Numbered from the stretch's first letter, positions 47,701-59,757 are shown. The stretch: DNA of 64,000 bases from Sphaerosporella brunnea (GCA_008704415.1 VXIS01000161.1:1-64000), one strand, 5' to 3'. Made by a program: numbers and translations. Notes: generated by a model not told the origin, from the sequence alone.

Positions 47701-49110
47701 TACGGCTTAACTTGGCCCATCTTCAGATGCGGTTGGTCTGGTAATGGAGGCTCGAACGGTGATGCTTTTGCTTCTGTATCCGACTTACTCGAAACAAATA
47801 CCAGTGAGCACTCATGCTCAATCATGTTCACTAAACCGTGAAAAAGGCAATGAGTGCACACCAACCTGGAGTCCTGGACACTTTACCGGATCTACCAGCG
47901 TCATGAGCTGTCACCCCGGCTTACTCTAGTTAGTGGAGAAAAAAAAAAAAAAAAACGAAAAAAGATTTCTCGGCTCGGCGGTCCCAACAAATGCGACATG
48001 TTTTGCTTTTTTTCTTTTTTACCTAGACACTAGATAGGGAGAGGTTGGCGCGTGTGCACAATCTTATGTTTGTAGCATTGACAGGGCGGATACCGCGGCT
48101 GGTAGACGCTGGGCTTTGGGAGCCTTTTACGTTTCTTTTTTCGACCAACTCCAGCTGCGTGGTAAGAATGCGAGTCTGACAAGCGATCTTTTCCGCGCGC
48201 CAAAGTAGCGGTGGTGGTGGCGGTGACAAAAGCAAGCTCATGAGTCCTTTTCATTACATACCGGGTGTGGAATGTTAAAAATTAGCAGAGTGAAGATGGG
48301 CAACCCACCATGATGAGGAGGGACCGGTTCCGAGTGACGACTAGTGAGGGAAACTAGCTATAGCGATCTGTAGTCTACAGTTGGACCTCTTCAGGTGCTG
48401 TATGTAGGAGGGGCTCACTGAGTCGACAGCGGCCTTGTGGAAAAACTACAGATCTAGCTGTGAGCAGAAATTGTGCTCATACTTTCTGTGCCCTGTGTGT
48501 GCTCCAAACAATCCTAGTCTATACACTTAGCGTTGAGTGAAGAGCATACAGAGGAGCCCCCAAGATTCGATTTCCGTATCCTCAGTAGTAATTGGCTCCA
48601 AGATTTTGGTTCATTTTCAGCATGGTTATGTAGGGGAGAATGGTGTAGCTTCACAGTTTATCACTCAACGCGTGCGTGAGAAATTGCGAGTATGTTGTGT
48701 AAGGTACAAGAGAGAAAGGAGGCGGGCGGCGACCGCTCTACACAGATGACTTTTTCACACTAGGTCGCCACAGCAACCGGCTACAACAACGCTCTTGAGG
48801 AGGGGAAGTATTATTTGTGGAGAGGGAGACAGCATTGCAATTTGAGGTGCGGGGGGATTTGAAAATTATGTTCTACGGTTAATGATTGATGCCTTCGGGT
48901 CCAGCTTTCGTGCGAAATGACACCCCCCGATGTTCAAGATGCACCTGTACCTACAAGGAGAGTGGTCGGCACACCATCACCTTCAGTCCTTTTTGAATTC
49001 ACCTTGTGGGGCCTGCCGCAGCATGCTTACACTCGTCGAGTATTTGTTGCAGGGTGATTTTTTCTCTAAGAAGTTCATGATTCCGTGTGACTTCAAGCAA
49101 ATGTAAAAAA
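44745..49110. other. Gene-poor region, no confident gene
   Basis: The only open frames are short. A 111-codon plus frame at 45134-45469 starts with ATG but has no recognised domain. A weak tRNA-like segment lies on the minus strand at about 45045-44980. C and A runs occur near 47328 and 47940. Other frames overlap each other on both strands. Confidence 0.4.
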
Positions 49111-49462
49111 AGCCTCGGTGGTGCAGTGGTTTAAAAAGGATTGGGGCCTCTGGGGGTGGCGAGTTCAACCCTCGGGGCTTTCCCATGCATATGGGATTGT
49201 CACCATGTGTTTTTGTCGAAGTGTCCACTCACGCGGCCGGAAAGTCCAGAAATCATGTCACTTCAGGGTTAGGTTTTCCGAAGCAGCGAGAGAGTGGTTC
49301 TCCCTCGATAATCCCCATTTTTCCAACAACGGCACCGCCAGTCCGCTTGAAACACATGTATGATCAATCCCACATACAAGCAAACGTTTTTATAGCCGTT
49401 GCCTCCTCACTGACCCTCGGGGTGCTCCGGAAAACCTAACCCTGAAGTGACATGATATCTGG
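49111..49462. mobile_element. tRNA-headed SINE with an inverted second tail
   Basis: Starting at 49111, AGCCTCGGTGGTGCAGTGGT carries a pol III A box and GGCGAGTTCAACCCTCGG, about 35 bp later, a B box. The first seven bases can pair with CGGGGCT after the B box, recalling a tRNA acceptor stem. The tail ends in a 40-bp block (GTCCAGAAATCATGTCACTT through GGTTTTCCG, about 49243-49283). The same block appears inverted at about 49425-49462. This suggests two SINE copies tail to tail, the second lacking its head. A true tRNA is unlikely because the anticodon arm does not fold normally. Confidence 0.55.
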
Positions 49463-50025
49463 ACCGCGCGAATATTTTCTTTGTTGAGGAGACAATCATA
49501 GTGGGTCACTCGTTCGATTTGCCCCCCCGCTTCCCTTCTTGTCACACCTATACCTGACCCACCCAAACTTCAGCTCAACGAGAAGATAGTTATAATTAGT
49601 GTGCTTCTCAGACAGAGCCATGATGAACGGTCCGGATGCAAGTGCTAGTCTCTATTGGCAAACAGAACTACGTATACGTATACATTCGATTGTTGCCCAA
49701 AAGAAACACCGAATCCCTATTGTTTGCCGCACAACACAAATATTTAATTGAATGAAGATGTACAACTTATTCACTGGGATGTGGTTAATCTTGCCCCGTT
49801 TTGAAAGGAGGGTACGTTTGAAAGAAGTGCACATGGGTTATATAGAAATGACTGCAGAGCTCGAGGCATTTAAAGCTCTCACCCCTTGCACTCGAGCGTA
49901 TTGAAACTCAATTATTTATTACCGCTAGGGAATATAGAAGGCCCGTGGATACCGGTGGGGGGACATCGTTTTTATTGGGTGGGTGGATGGCGGCGTGGGA
50001 ATGGCGGCAGGAAAGATAGAGAGAC

Positions 50026-51282
50026 CAGTGTTGTCAGTAGCCGGCCCAAACAGCCCACAGCTCGGCTGATAGAGAGAGTGATTGACAGTGACGCTATCGG
50101 AGGGGGGAGGGGGAGGGCGCGAGCGGGGGCCTTTGTTAGCATTCTCCGAAAACGATGTCTTTTTACCCGCTTATGTCTTCCCATCGCCTTAGCATCGAAG
50201 CCAGCGGGTCCCAAAGTTCGAGCTGTCAAAATAGTAGTCAAGATACTCCGGATAGTCAAGATACTGGACAAGCTGAGTCTCAGTACGAACTCCCAACCGG
50301 GCCGATTGATGTCTCCTTCTGTTGGACCCCCTGCTGTTCTTGATATTACCGGGGAGACAATAAATATCCCAAATAGAAGGCGAAACTTGAAGCGCGAATT
50401 GAACCCTGTGACCGGGACTCCTACTGAGGGACGAGGCTCAAAAAAGCGGCCGCTGACCTCCCACATTTATCTGTATGGGGTCAAGTTCCAGCGTGATGGA
50501 CAAGAGTGGTGGCGGTGCAGTGAGTGTAAAGGTCCAGACCCAGAGGTGCGAGAATATAAAATCAGCGGATGCTCCACAGACAAAGCGAGCCCTACATCTG
50601 CTCAAATATCATTGCATCGGAAAGAATGGCCATACTGGAGCGGAGACAGTGGGCCATGATGGTAAGAATGAGCAACTCCAACTCGATCTTCGACAATTTA
50701 AGAGCGCATTGTGCGATTGAATAGCGTGTGCACATGTTAGCTTCTCTCATGTAGAGCACGAAAAATTTCGGAAATTCTGCAGTGTCCTCAACCCCCGCAT
50801 CGATGGTTTGCTTCCAACGCACAATACAGTTCACAAGTGGATCGATGAGGTGTTCTTCAAGTAGAGCGTGTTTTTAGCAGCGCAAAGCTTACGCTTTCCG
50901 ACAGGAGAGCGCCCTCGGATAGTGAATAGTGGAAGCCCTCGAATATTTGCGTCACCAGGACGCCTCGGGGATCATTGCATCATGGGAAGTCTAATTTTGG
51001 AGGGACAACGGTAGTTGTTTTTTTCGTTTTCTTTTTCCTTTTTTTTTGCGCCCATAGATTTACTGAATAACATGCGCTTGCTTCTTCGACTTTCCTGATA
51101 GCTCCAGCACAATCAACAATAAACCTGCGCAGGTCTCGCTGGTGTAGGGCGAGGCAGTCGGCCCAACAGCCAGCCCGACAGCTGGCCCTCACAAAACGAC
51201 GCCAAACAGTCAGCCGGGCTTTTTGATCAGCCCGACGCAACCCGACGCAGCCGGCCGGGCGGGCTGGCTACTGACAACACTG
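50026..51282 (+). mobile_element. Degenerate hAT transposon with perfect 8-bp target duplication
   Basis: The element starts CAGTGTTGTCAGTAGCC and ends with its reverse complement. Both ends are flanked by AGAGAGAC (50018-50025 and 51283-51290), the 8-bp duplication expected for hAT elements. The 1257-bp length is too short for a full transposase (usually over 600 residues), and the coding part inside is broken, so the copy depends on other hAT elements to move. The identical target duplication suggests that the insertion is fairly recent even though the coding part is decayed. Confidence 0.9.
50340..50875 (+). pseudogene. hAT transposase fragment (BED finger and start of catalytic domain)
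   Basis: Around 50460-50560 the frame reads KFQRDGQEWWRCSECK, the beginning of a BED-type zinc finger; its histidines (LLKYHCIGKNGH) lie in another frame near 50600. After a stop near 50718 the sequence continues ACAHVSFSHVEHEKFRKF, then VLNPRIDGLLPTHNTVHKWI, matching the conserved 'FsxVExpxFrxLlxxLNP' block of hAT transposases. The remaining catalytic and dimerisation domains are missing. At least one frameshift and one stop are present, so it is non-functional. Confidence 0.75.
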
Positions 51283-51437
51283 AGAGAGACTGCAGATGCA
51301 ACGGGGAGGGGCCCAGGGGAACATAATGGCTAAGAAGGTGCTTGACCATGCAGCTGCTGGGGAAGAAGGAAACACGTTATTTCTATGAGACACCCAAAAG
51401 AGAAAGTCGAACCAAGGCTCCTGAAACATGCTTCATT

Positions 51438-51806
51438 CTATGAAATAACGCAACTCTCCCCGCTTCCCTCCTTCTTCGTAATCAGGACCAACGGCCCCTG
51501 CCGCGCCGTCCTATCCACCACAGACTCCTTCTTCGGCTCCGTGAGAGCCACATACTTATCCAGCTCCCTCGATCGTTCCCTCAATTCCATTCTGAGCCCA
51601 TATTCATATTTCTCGCCTGACATCGGCCATATCTCGCTCCCAAAGACTTTGTTGAGGTAGCTTTGACGCTCGGTGCCGTCTTTGACCGCGTTCCAGTCTG
51701 AAAGCTCCTGCAGCAGCCGGTCGACTCGCTTGGATTCCCGCTCGAGGAAGGGGTCGCGCGGGCCGGTGGCTTTGGCGAGTTGGGCTTTGCGGGTGTGGAG
51801 GGTCAT
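51438..51806 (-). CDS. Small conserved-looking protein with C-terminal CaaX box
   Basis: A single exon encodes 122 residues from MTLHTRKAQLAKATG to GSGESCVIS and stop. The final four residues, Cys-Val-Ile-Ser, form a canonical CaaX box with Ser at the last position, which favours farnesyltransferase; the product would become membrane-associated. The middle is helical and charged (RVDRLLQELSDWNAVKDGTE, LRMELRERSRELDKYVALTE), with the motif VFGSEIWPMSGEKYEYG between. It has no GTPase motifs, so it is not a Ras-like protein. Its composition and even codon use support a real gene. I do not recognise the family. It sits alone, 150 bp from the hAT insertion. Confidence 0.6.
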   Translation of the reverse strand: MTLHTRKAQLAKATGPRDPFLERESKRVDRLLQELSDWNAVKDGTERQSYLNKVFGSEIWPMSGEKYEYGLRMELRERSRELDKYVALTEPKKESVVDRTARQGPLVLITKKEGSGESCVIS

Positions 51807-54169
51807 TTCTGGGACGGTGCTTTTTTTGTTCTGAGTGTTGAGCTATTTTTCTTGCAATTGGTGATAAACTGGCTTCGACGTGCCTGCTAAGTTAAGGACA
51901 TAGCATCAAGGCTTCAACTTGAAGAAATTCGTTGGTCAGTTTGAACTCATCGATCGGTGACACACTAGCACCCATCGAGTGAGTACCTGTGCGACGCCGC
52001 CACGCGGCATGGACTCCGGATTACCCTTCGTACAGCCCAACGTAGAATAGGTAAAGTAGATGCTATGCATCGACTGGCTTGGGTGAAAGCTCGGTTAAGC
52101 ATGCGCGTTGCTACTCTGCGCAACGCATATGTAGAGTACTCTAGAGTATTGGTACAGGCGAGACATCTTGGGTACTTGCCGGTGGTGGCTTTGGAATGTT
52201 CTTTGCAGCACCTGGTTCGCAAATCTCTAGAGTATCTAGCCTTGTACTCTGGAACGCACAATGCAGTACTATTACTTAAGTGCGACATGTTTTTACCAAG
52301 TGTGCCAACCACTCTTCTACATATATAGGTGTTTGAAAGAGGTGCAGACAGAAAACGGGGCTGTAGGACTTGAATCGAGAACCGGCTGGACGTCTTGCGG
52401 ATTTTGCCGCTGGCTGCCTAGCTGACACTTGACAGCTGTCACGATGAGTCCGGACGAGGCTGGATTGATTGTTTTTTGGTTGGAAACAAAATGCTGTCTG
52501 AAAGTTAAAAGCTAGAAGTGGTGACCGAGTGCTGAATGTGGCTCACCGAGTCCTTTTTAATTGTGACGAAGCTTCTGGGGGTTGGGGGGCTCCCATGGGG
52601 GTTGGACAGAATCTACAGGTACCCGTAAGTATAGAAAAGTACGTACTTATTGATTCCGTTGAGAGACCAGAAAAGTCCAACTAGCTACATACTTCTTGGT
52701 TGGATTTCTCGTATTCCAATCCTATGAGTATTGCTGACTGGCCAATGGTCAATTTTTTTTTCAAGCTAGGGTGGTCCCTGATTCAGTACTATTAAAACCA
52801 AGTACCGACGTGATACTCTATGACTAGGCGCAAGACCTCGATACTCGTCGGTACCGGCGAGCTCCGTTCCACACCCGCCGCGCACGCCACCCACGCTGAT
52901 CATCGCAACAAACATAACATCCCAGGGTATGTGTTTGCGAGATCGACCTGTCAGAATATCTCCAGCACTATGTGACGTTGTCTTGCGCCGGCTTACCGCC
53001 GATGGAGTAGTTCCTGCAGGCAGAATCCAGCTTCAGCGAAAGGTGTCATGCCAGCAAAGCAATATTCCGGCGATGGGGAGGAAGATGGTGGTGGGGTATG
53101 AGCAAAGATGATTTGCTTTGTTTGGTGGTGGTGGGGCATGAGCAGAGATTATTTGTTTTGGTTGATGGTGGTGGGGGGAAGGTTTTTGATCTTTGTGCCT
53201 GAATTATATCTGCAGTCAATGCCGCCGCCAACACCTGCCAAAGGTGGAGGCGCTCGTGACGATAGTATTAGCCAACTGTTAGAAACGACAGCCTGGATAT
53301 GATGATTCGTTTCTGAGAAGCGCTGGACAAAGATAAGCCGAAACGTGTTTGCTCTTCGGCGCTCGCGCTTCATGCGCATGATTGATGGCCAGGCTGCTCT
53401 CGCGCGGATGAAATCCGGATATAGATCTCTGTCCTCGTGGTGAGAAGTCTAAGCACCGTCATCAATGAGTTGCTGGTCAGTGAGCGAGGCGGGTGTGGCG
53501 TATTACCGTTGACTCTAGATCTACTTCGCCTCACTCTTCCGTAGAAGGCCAAATATTTGGGGATGCCCATCTGGGTAATCATCCAAGGAAGCTGGTTATC
53601 ATTGATCAGATTGCACCTATAGATACGGTATTTCCATATGTGCCTTTTGAAGCTTCATGATATGATGGAGCGGGTAAGCAGGCAGATTATGCAGCGATTA
53701 TGCGTAAGCCTGAGCACGGCGATCGAACAGCGTTGCACCTACCCCATGCGGGCAGCGGTAAGCCAGGTGTCCCTACATATTGTGGTTGCACAACCTGCCG
53801 GCCTTTTTCAGCCTCTCATCGGGCACGCAGACACGCAGGGACCACGGCGTTTGAGTGTTAGAGGTCCGTTGTTTCTTAGCTGTATAGGCCGTTGCACCTC
53901 ACGATCACGATGGCCTGGGCCTAGTTAATGCAGGCCAGCAAAACACATTAGTGGCCGTACCTCACGTTGACTAGTTTTACTAACCCGTCGGATATCGATC
54001 TGTGTGTGGGGGGGGAGTGCGCACTTGCCGTTTGACGTTCCAGGTGAGAAGATGAGACTCCCGCAATGAGCAGAGGAGCTTATATTCGGCTAGCCGGCCG
54101 GACAATTCTATACCCATGCTCAACACAGTACTAGGATAGTGCGGGATCAACTGTCAGTGCGAATTCACC
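51807..54169. other. Intergenic, no supported gene
   Basis: It holds short open frames without recognised domains and two GATTTGTTTG-type GT-rich blocks repeated around 53090-53175. The region 53.9-54.17 kb is the promoter of the Zn2Cys6 gene. Confidence 0.45.
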
Positions 54170-56610
54170 ATGGCCAGTTCTCAACATCAACCTCGCAGCG
54201 GCAGCGGCAACGTCGTCTATTCTTCATCTCTCCACAACAACCAAGAGGACCACTATCAACTCCAGTACAGCAACTACGACCCCTTCACATCCTTCACCCA
54301 GCCGTTCGTCACCCCCAGCTCTTCTTTCGAGCACATCGAGGGATATTTTGCTCCGGATGAGCATCAACAACAACAATCGTCATGCAGTTGGCTGCCGGCT
54401 GCGGGAGCCCATTTGCAGCTCACTGTGTTTCCTACCAGCATGGGCTATGGCCACAATGAGATGAATCTGCACCTTGGGCTCCCGTTACCGTTTGACAGCG
54501 GTGCCGCTTTCACCTCATTGCCCGAGGACCTTATACCATTCGAGCCATGGCCGGCAGAGTGTGGAGGGAATAGCTGGAAAGCACCAAGATTCGTATCCAT
54601 CCAAGGGGACCTATATGGGCAGCTCCCCACGCACTTCGAGGAATACCCCGTTCAGCTCCCCGACAGACCCTCAAGCTCCAATTCCTTTTATGCCAGCAGC
54701 CCAAGTACTCTGGACACGGCGACTTTGCCTAGATCGACGCCTGAAACCAGATTCCAGGAACTGATGCCCAGTCCAGTTATAAGTACACTATTTAAAGCAG
54801 AAGTCCTGAGTGTGCCGGACCATGGGGCTTCGGAAGAGAACATTCAAACGCCCTCGAACCAGATTGTGACTCGGGCCTCTGTGGTATCCAAGCACGGGGG
54901 GCGACAGCCACAGCGAAAGGATGCCAAGGAAGCCATGAACGCCTCCAGACGGAAACTGAAGATCAATAAACGGTTCCAGGAGTATCAGGGAGGAGGCAAC
55001 TTCGATGTGTTTGACTCTGTGGAAGGGAGAAATTGCAGCCACCCGCGTGCTAGTTTCACTCCCACACGACGGAAGGAAGTGGCTGCTGTCAGGGCTCGAG
55101 GCGCTTGCTTCAAGTGCAAGCTGTGGAAAAAAAAGGTAGGCTGCTATTATCCAGTATCTACCTGAAGGTTCTGACCTTGCAGTGCGACTTGAATGCTACA
55201 TGCGGAAACTGCAATATCGCGCCAGTGTGCAATAAACGTTCAACAGGTCTCACCGACCAGCCATGCTTCCGTCTGGATCTATCGGATTGTGGTTTTTTCA
55301 GAACCAGTAAGTAATCCCTTCCGTCTGAGAACAGAGCCTGATGAAATACAGAGTCGGCCGCCTGGACCCAGCCTTTGCGGGAAAATATGATCTGGCTTTC
55401 AAGTGAAATTGTTTCACTGAATATAGAATGTATATACCACAACGGCCAAGGGCCTCGATTCACCATTACATGCCGCCAGTTCAAGCCAGAAGATTCCGAT
55501 ATCGTCAGTAGGAAGTGGGGCCCTGCGGCCAACCAAATAATCCATGTGCCCACATACTGCGCTTTCAACTTGAAGGAAATCCGGAACGAACTACCACGCA
55601 TGATCAGGTATTATTACGAACAAAACTTGAAAGAAGCCATATCGGGTTCTGGCAGCGAGGACATCCCCGAGATAGTTGTCAAGACATTCAGGATTGCGGT
55701 AGAACGCCAGGTATTTCCGTGCTCCAACCTACTGGCCGTAAAGTGCTGACACGTAAGATAGGCAAAGGAACCCCTCTTGAAAGACGCAGTGGAGATCTGG
55801 ACAGGTAGCCGGTTTATTGCAGCTCCGCGCTCACTCCGAGGCGAACAAACACTTGGCTTATCGCCCATCCAGGACGAAAGCGCGCATGACCGTGGGAACA
55901 TCCCTATCCCTCCGATGCTGGATTATCAACTAGACACGCTGGCCATCCAGCGCATGGAGAAGACTATGAACGAAATGCTCAAGAAGCTCTGGAAAACGCT
56001 ACAAGCTCACTCCAAGAGTTCATGGTTTGATGTCTTCTTAGTTATTTTCATTCTAGTCAATAACTTGGAATACGTGTATGAGGCACAGCTTCAATACGTG
56101 CAGGAGCACGGGTCAGAGGTGAGTGAACTTTCCCCCGCATCTGTCGTAATGCAACCATGTACTCATTCACACAATCTGAAGGATGCTCAACGCGAAGCCT
56201 TTCGACGCAAGATCAAAAAGACTTCCGAGAAGATGTTGGAGCATTGGGATTGGACGGCGAAACATTTGATCTATGTGTTTAAGTATCACATCAAACGCTG
56301 CGCCTTTGATGGGGCCCCGCTGTTCTCAAAGGAGTTCATCTCCAAGGCCGCCAAGGGTGGGGGCCTAGATGAACCAGCCATAAAATATCTGAACGACCTG
56401 GTCATGTGGAATGATGGTATTGGCCCCCCTCCTCTCAGATCCTACTGCGCTCTAACCATGAGGTGGGAAAACAGAGTCAGAAGCTCGGGCCGATTCAAGC
56501 TTTCAAACAAAGTGGTGTCGGGAACTGCTCGTGGAAAAACCGCGGTGATGTCTGGACGACCTCCTAAGGCAATAGCAAGGCAAATTCGATTACGGATCTC
56601 TCCACAGTGA
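54170..56610 (+). CDS. Zn2Cys6-type transcription regulator
   Basis: Five exons fit in phase: 54170-55135, 55183-55306, 55352-55710, 55762-56118 and 56182-56610, giving 744 residues. The fourth intron (56119-56181) is in frame and stop-free, so retention is possible. The first 300 residues are Ser/Gln/Pro-rich. The zinc cluster spans the first exon junction: GACFKCKLWKKK then CDLNATCGNC, with Cys313, 316, 323, 329, 332 and 338 or 350. The spacing C-x2-C-x6-C-x5-C-x2-C and the downstream PCFRLDL resemble a large filamentous-fungal family in which the cluster lies mid-protein. The C-terminal part is helical (ETMNEMLKKLWKTL, a hydrophobic FDVFLVIFILVNNLEYVYE stretch, MLEHWDWTAKHLIYVFKYHI). Nuclear DNA binding to CGG-type sites is inferred. 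It may control the dioxygenase gene 470 bp downstream. Confidence 0.82.
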
Positions 56611-57081
56611 TATATCGACCCAGTGACGGACTTGCTGTGCATGAAATCGATAGGTGTCCCATCGATCCGTGACGCCGGCGTGCAGAATCCCACAGCGGGG
56701 CGTTCTTTCCCGCAGCCAAAGCTGAAGCTAGAGGGAAACAAAGCATATTCTGACACGTACTGCTGATTCGCTTCCCTCGTATGTGAAGACCGCGAGCTGC
56801 TGGTGCATTTCTGGCAAACGGCGCGCCTAAAGCTTACCCCCACGAGGGATTATGCTGGCAATCGGGTGGCTCTGACGTCCGGTTACCCCGCGCTTTATGC
56901 AGCGGACATGTTTGAATATATTGGAACATCCAAAACTCCGATACCGAATTTTGCTTCAACCAATTTTGTTCTCAAACCAAAGCACGGCAGATTCCTGTCA
57001 GCCCAAGCCCTAAAATTAGTATGCCATTGTTATGCTACTTAAATCATCTTCGTGTGCCCGTTTTCTGCCATGCGAAACACC
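56611..57081. other. Promoter of the TauD-type gene
   Basis: Intergenic between two plus-strand genes; no gene seen. Confidence 0.5.
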
Positions 57082-58470
57082 ATGGCAGATCAGTACGAAG
57101 AACCGCTGCCGTATCACCCGCCGTCCCACGAGACACACTTGCAACGCAACCAAGGTTTCCAGATTGACCCAAATGAGACGTACCTACCCGACGAGTACCC
57201 CGAGAAGATCGAGTCACCGCTTGTGTGGAGAGGCGAAGACATCGAGTCCAAGGGCGAGCAATGGATCCTTCAGCTCGACGAGGACGAGATTGGTGAAATA
57301 GATGCCGCTCTGAAGCATGTTCGAGGTACGCTGAAACAGAGACGTCACATTTTTCCCTAGCTTATCGATTAGACACGGGCGTACCATTCAAAGACATCAA
57401 CCCGGAGCTATTCAAGTTCGGCCCGCAGCTCACTGAACGTCTTGTGAGACTATCGGATTCGTTGTGGAACGGACTGGGATTTGGCCTCATTCGCGGCCTG
57501 GATCCGAAGAAATACACGGTGGAAGAGAACATAATTGTTCATGTGGGCTTGAGCAGCTATTTCGGAACCAAAAGAGGGTATATGGCTAGCAAGGGAAATG
57601 ATGTTCTCGGTTTGTTGCTTAGTACCACGGCATGGTGCTGGAGCTGACATTTTCAAGCACACGTCCGGGACATCAAGAAGCATTTTCCTGGCCAGAATAT
57701 CGTGTCGCCGTCCTTGACCAACCAAGCAATGGCAAGACCAGACTATTCCGCAGCGCACATGGCAGAGATAGTTAACCTTCTGAGTTCAGACTTTTCACAC
57801 CGACCTCGGGGACGTCATCTCTATATACACGATTAATAGTGGCACAAAGGGCGGTTCATTCCGTCTTTCCAGCTCCTGGAATGTTTACAATACCTTGCGT
57901 CAGACACGACCTGACGTGCTTCGCACTTTGAGCCAACCGTTGGTTTTCGACACGTAAGAGCGCCCTAGAATGCGTGGACATACGGATGAACTCACATCTC
58001 CCCATAGCCTACATCCGGAACTTCCCTCCTACGAGAAGCCCTTGCTGCACTACCATGATGGACGGGTGTTTCTCCAAAGCTTCCGAAGGCCGTTTACTGG
58101 CTTCGGGGATGTAACACGTTCCTTAGATCTGCCGCCCGTGAGCCCGGAACAAAAGTTTGCTTTGAACGAGCTTCATTTTACGGCCCTGAAAGAGTGCTTG
58201 GTTCTCGACTTCCAGGACGGTGACCTGCTCGTGTTCAACAACCTCGCTATGCTGCATGCTCGAGATAGCTATGAGACATCCACTGAGGAAGAGCAGAGGT
58301 ATTTGCTAAAGCTCATTCTTCGACACCCGGCGTGGGAAGTGCCTCCGGCAATGGCAGATCAGTGGGAGGCGCTGTATGGTGACAGGACGAATCCGCGACA
58401 AGAGGATTTCCCTCTCACCTATCCAACCGAAGGTGATGCGCCGAACTATGGCTGGAACCAGAACGGATAG
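57082..58470 (+). CDS. TauD/TfdA-type Fe(II)/2-oxoglutarate dioxygenase
   Basis: Five exons (57082-57325, 57361-57609, 57658-57731, 57790-57953, 58008-58470) give 397 residues. Start MADQYEEPLPYHPP is in an ideal context (CACCATGG); an ATG 12 bases upstream is also in frame. The iron triad is visible: His192 and Asp194 in TFHTDLGD, and distal His327 in AMLHARDSYE. Arg341 of QRYLLKL probably binds 2-oxoglutarate. The segment GFGLIRGLDPKKYT and the motif PSLTNQAMTFHTDLGD are typical of fungal TauD-like proteins. These enzymes hydroxylate small molecules such as sulfonates or trimethyllysine-like compounds; the substrate here is unknown. Intron 3 uses a GC donor (ATG|GCAAGA) rather than GT, and only this choice restores the HxD motif in frame. 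Cytosolic, no signal peptide. Confidence 0.87.
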
Positions 58471-58796
58471 GGCTTGGGGGAAGGGGTGTTGGGAATGCTG
58501 GTCACGTTTGTTCTGTTGGGAGGTTTCTTTCAGTCGGGATTTCATGATGGCGGTTGGAACGCTTTTCTCGTTGGCCAAAATTGAATCATTTCAAACTCAA
58601 ATCTCTCCTCTGGATGCATGTGAACGATGCAGCAGAACCAATGAAAGCGCCTTCGGCATAAACACCTGACAAGCCCAACCAAATCAACCAAACTAACAGA
58701 GGCAGCAAATAAAAGACGACCAACACAGCCAGCCCTTCTCATAACAACAGCTCCGATACGCTCTTTCCCAATGCCATGCCATGTCTCTCGCTCAGC

Positions 58797-59757
58797 TCAC
58801 CAGCTTCCAGCCGCTAATGCCATCACCCTGACCAACAACTGTTCGTCGTCGCCCTTCACAATAACATGTCGTATCTCCTCCATTTTGAAGCCCAGGTGTT
58901 CATACAGCGGAAGGCCCATGGGTGAGCTCTCGACACCGACATTGGCGTCCTCGCGTTTTGCCTGGTCCATCCCCCACTGGGTCAGCATCGTGCCAGCGCC
59001 TTTCCTTCTGTGCTCCCGGATCGTGCAGAGAAGATCCAGCCGGAAGTTGTTAGCATATTTCTTTTCCCAGTACTGCCGGTGGATGTCCTCCATGACGTTC
59101 CCGAACGCTTCCAGCCGTGCGAAATCGGCGTCTCTTCGCGTGTACCTCCGTGATATCAACCAGTTCTCAGCGTGCGTGAGGCCATCTGTAAATTAATTAA
59201 TTTTTTTTTTTTTCTCTTTCTTCTGATTTGTGTAGACCCCGCCCCCCCCCCCCCCCAACAAATATATTGGTGAAAGTGAGAGCCAGGAAGGGGGGGGGGG
59301 GGGCGAGGCGGGCGAGTGGGGTAACACCGAACTTACTGTGTAATCTGTTGTTCAAGCTGTTACGTTTTCGCACCCGCCTTTTCGCAGCGCGCGTATTTCC
59401 GTTCCGTTCCCACAGCGCAAAAGAAATAATCGTTTCCTCCAGGTTCTCCTCGCCGGCTATCTTCTCGGGGGAAGAGGAAGGGGAATAAAGCACAGCGACA
59501 AGCATCGTGTATCGCGGATCGAACAGATGTGCCTTCAGTGTCTGTAACCAAAAGAATTGGTTGTCTGCCGGAAAACGGTGGCGGTACCGCCACAGATAGT
59601 CGAAGGTGGGGTCATCGGGGAGACTCTCGATGCAGATTGTGGTTATGCGGGCGAGATCGCGGAGGTCGGCAAGCCGGAGTTTGATGGTTTCTTGTTGTTG
59701 TTGTTGTTGTTGGGCGGCGGCGGCAGCGGCAGTTTTTGTTTGCGGAGGTACCGGCAT
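58797..59757 (-). CDS. GNAT-family N-acetyltransferase
   Basis: Two exons, 59757-59337 and 59185-58797, give 269 residues. The protein starts MPVPPQTKTAAAAAAQQQ; the Ala/Gln tract is low-complexity. The GNAT fold begins at IKLRLADLRDLARITTICIE. The acetyl-CoA loop is IREHRRKGAGTMLTQWG (R-R-x-G-x-G), followed by LPLYEHLGFKMEEI, a classic C-terminal GNAT motif. Such fungal enzymes acetylate small amines or proteins; the substrate is unknown. The 151-bp intron contains a C14-like run and a G-run. The gene is convergent with the TauD gene, 326 bp apart; its promoter lies in a duplicated repeat. Confidence 0.85.

Noticed and set aside
49111..49180. Possible functional tRNA
   Set aside because: A and B boxes are present but the anticodon arm does not fold properly and a SINE tail follows.
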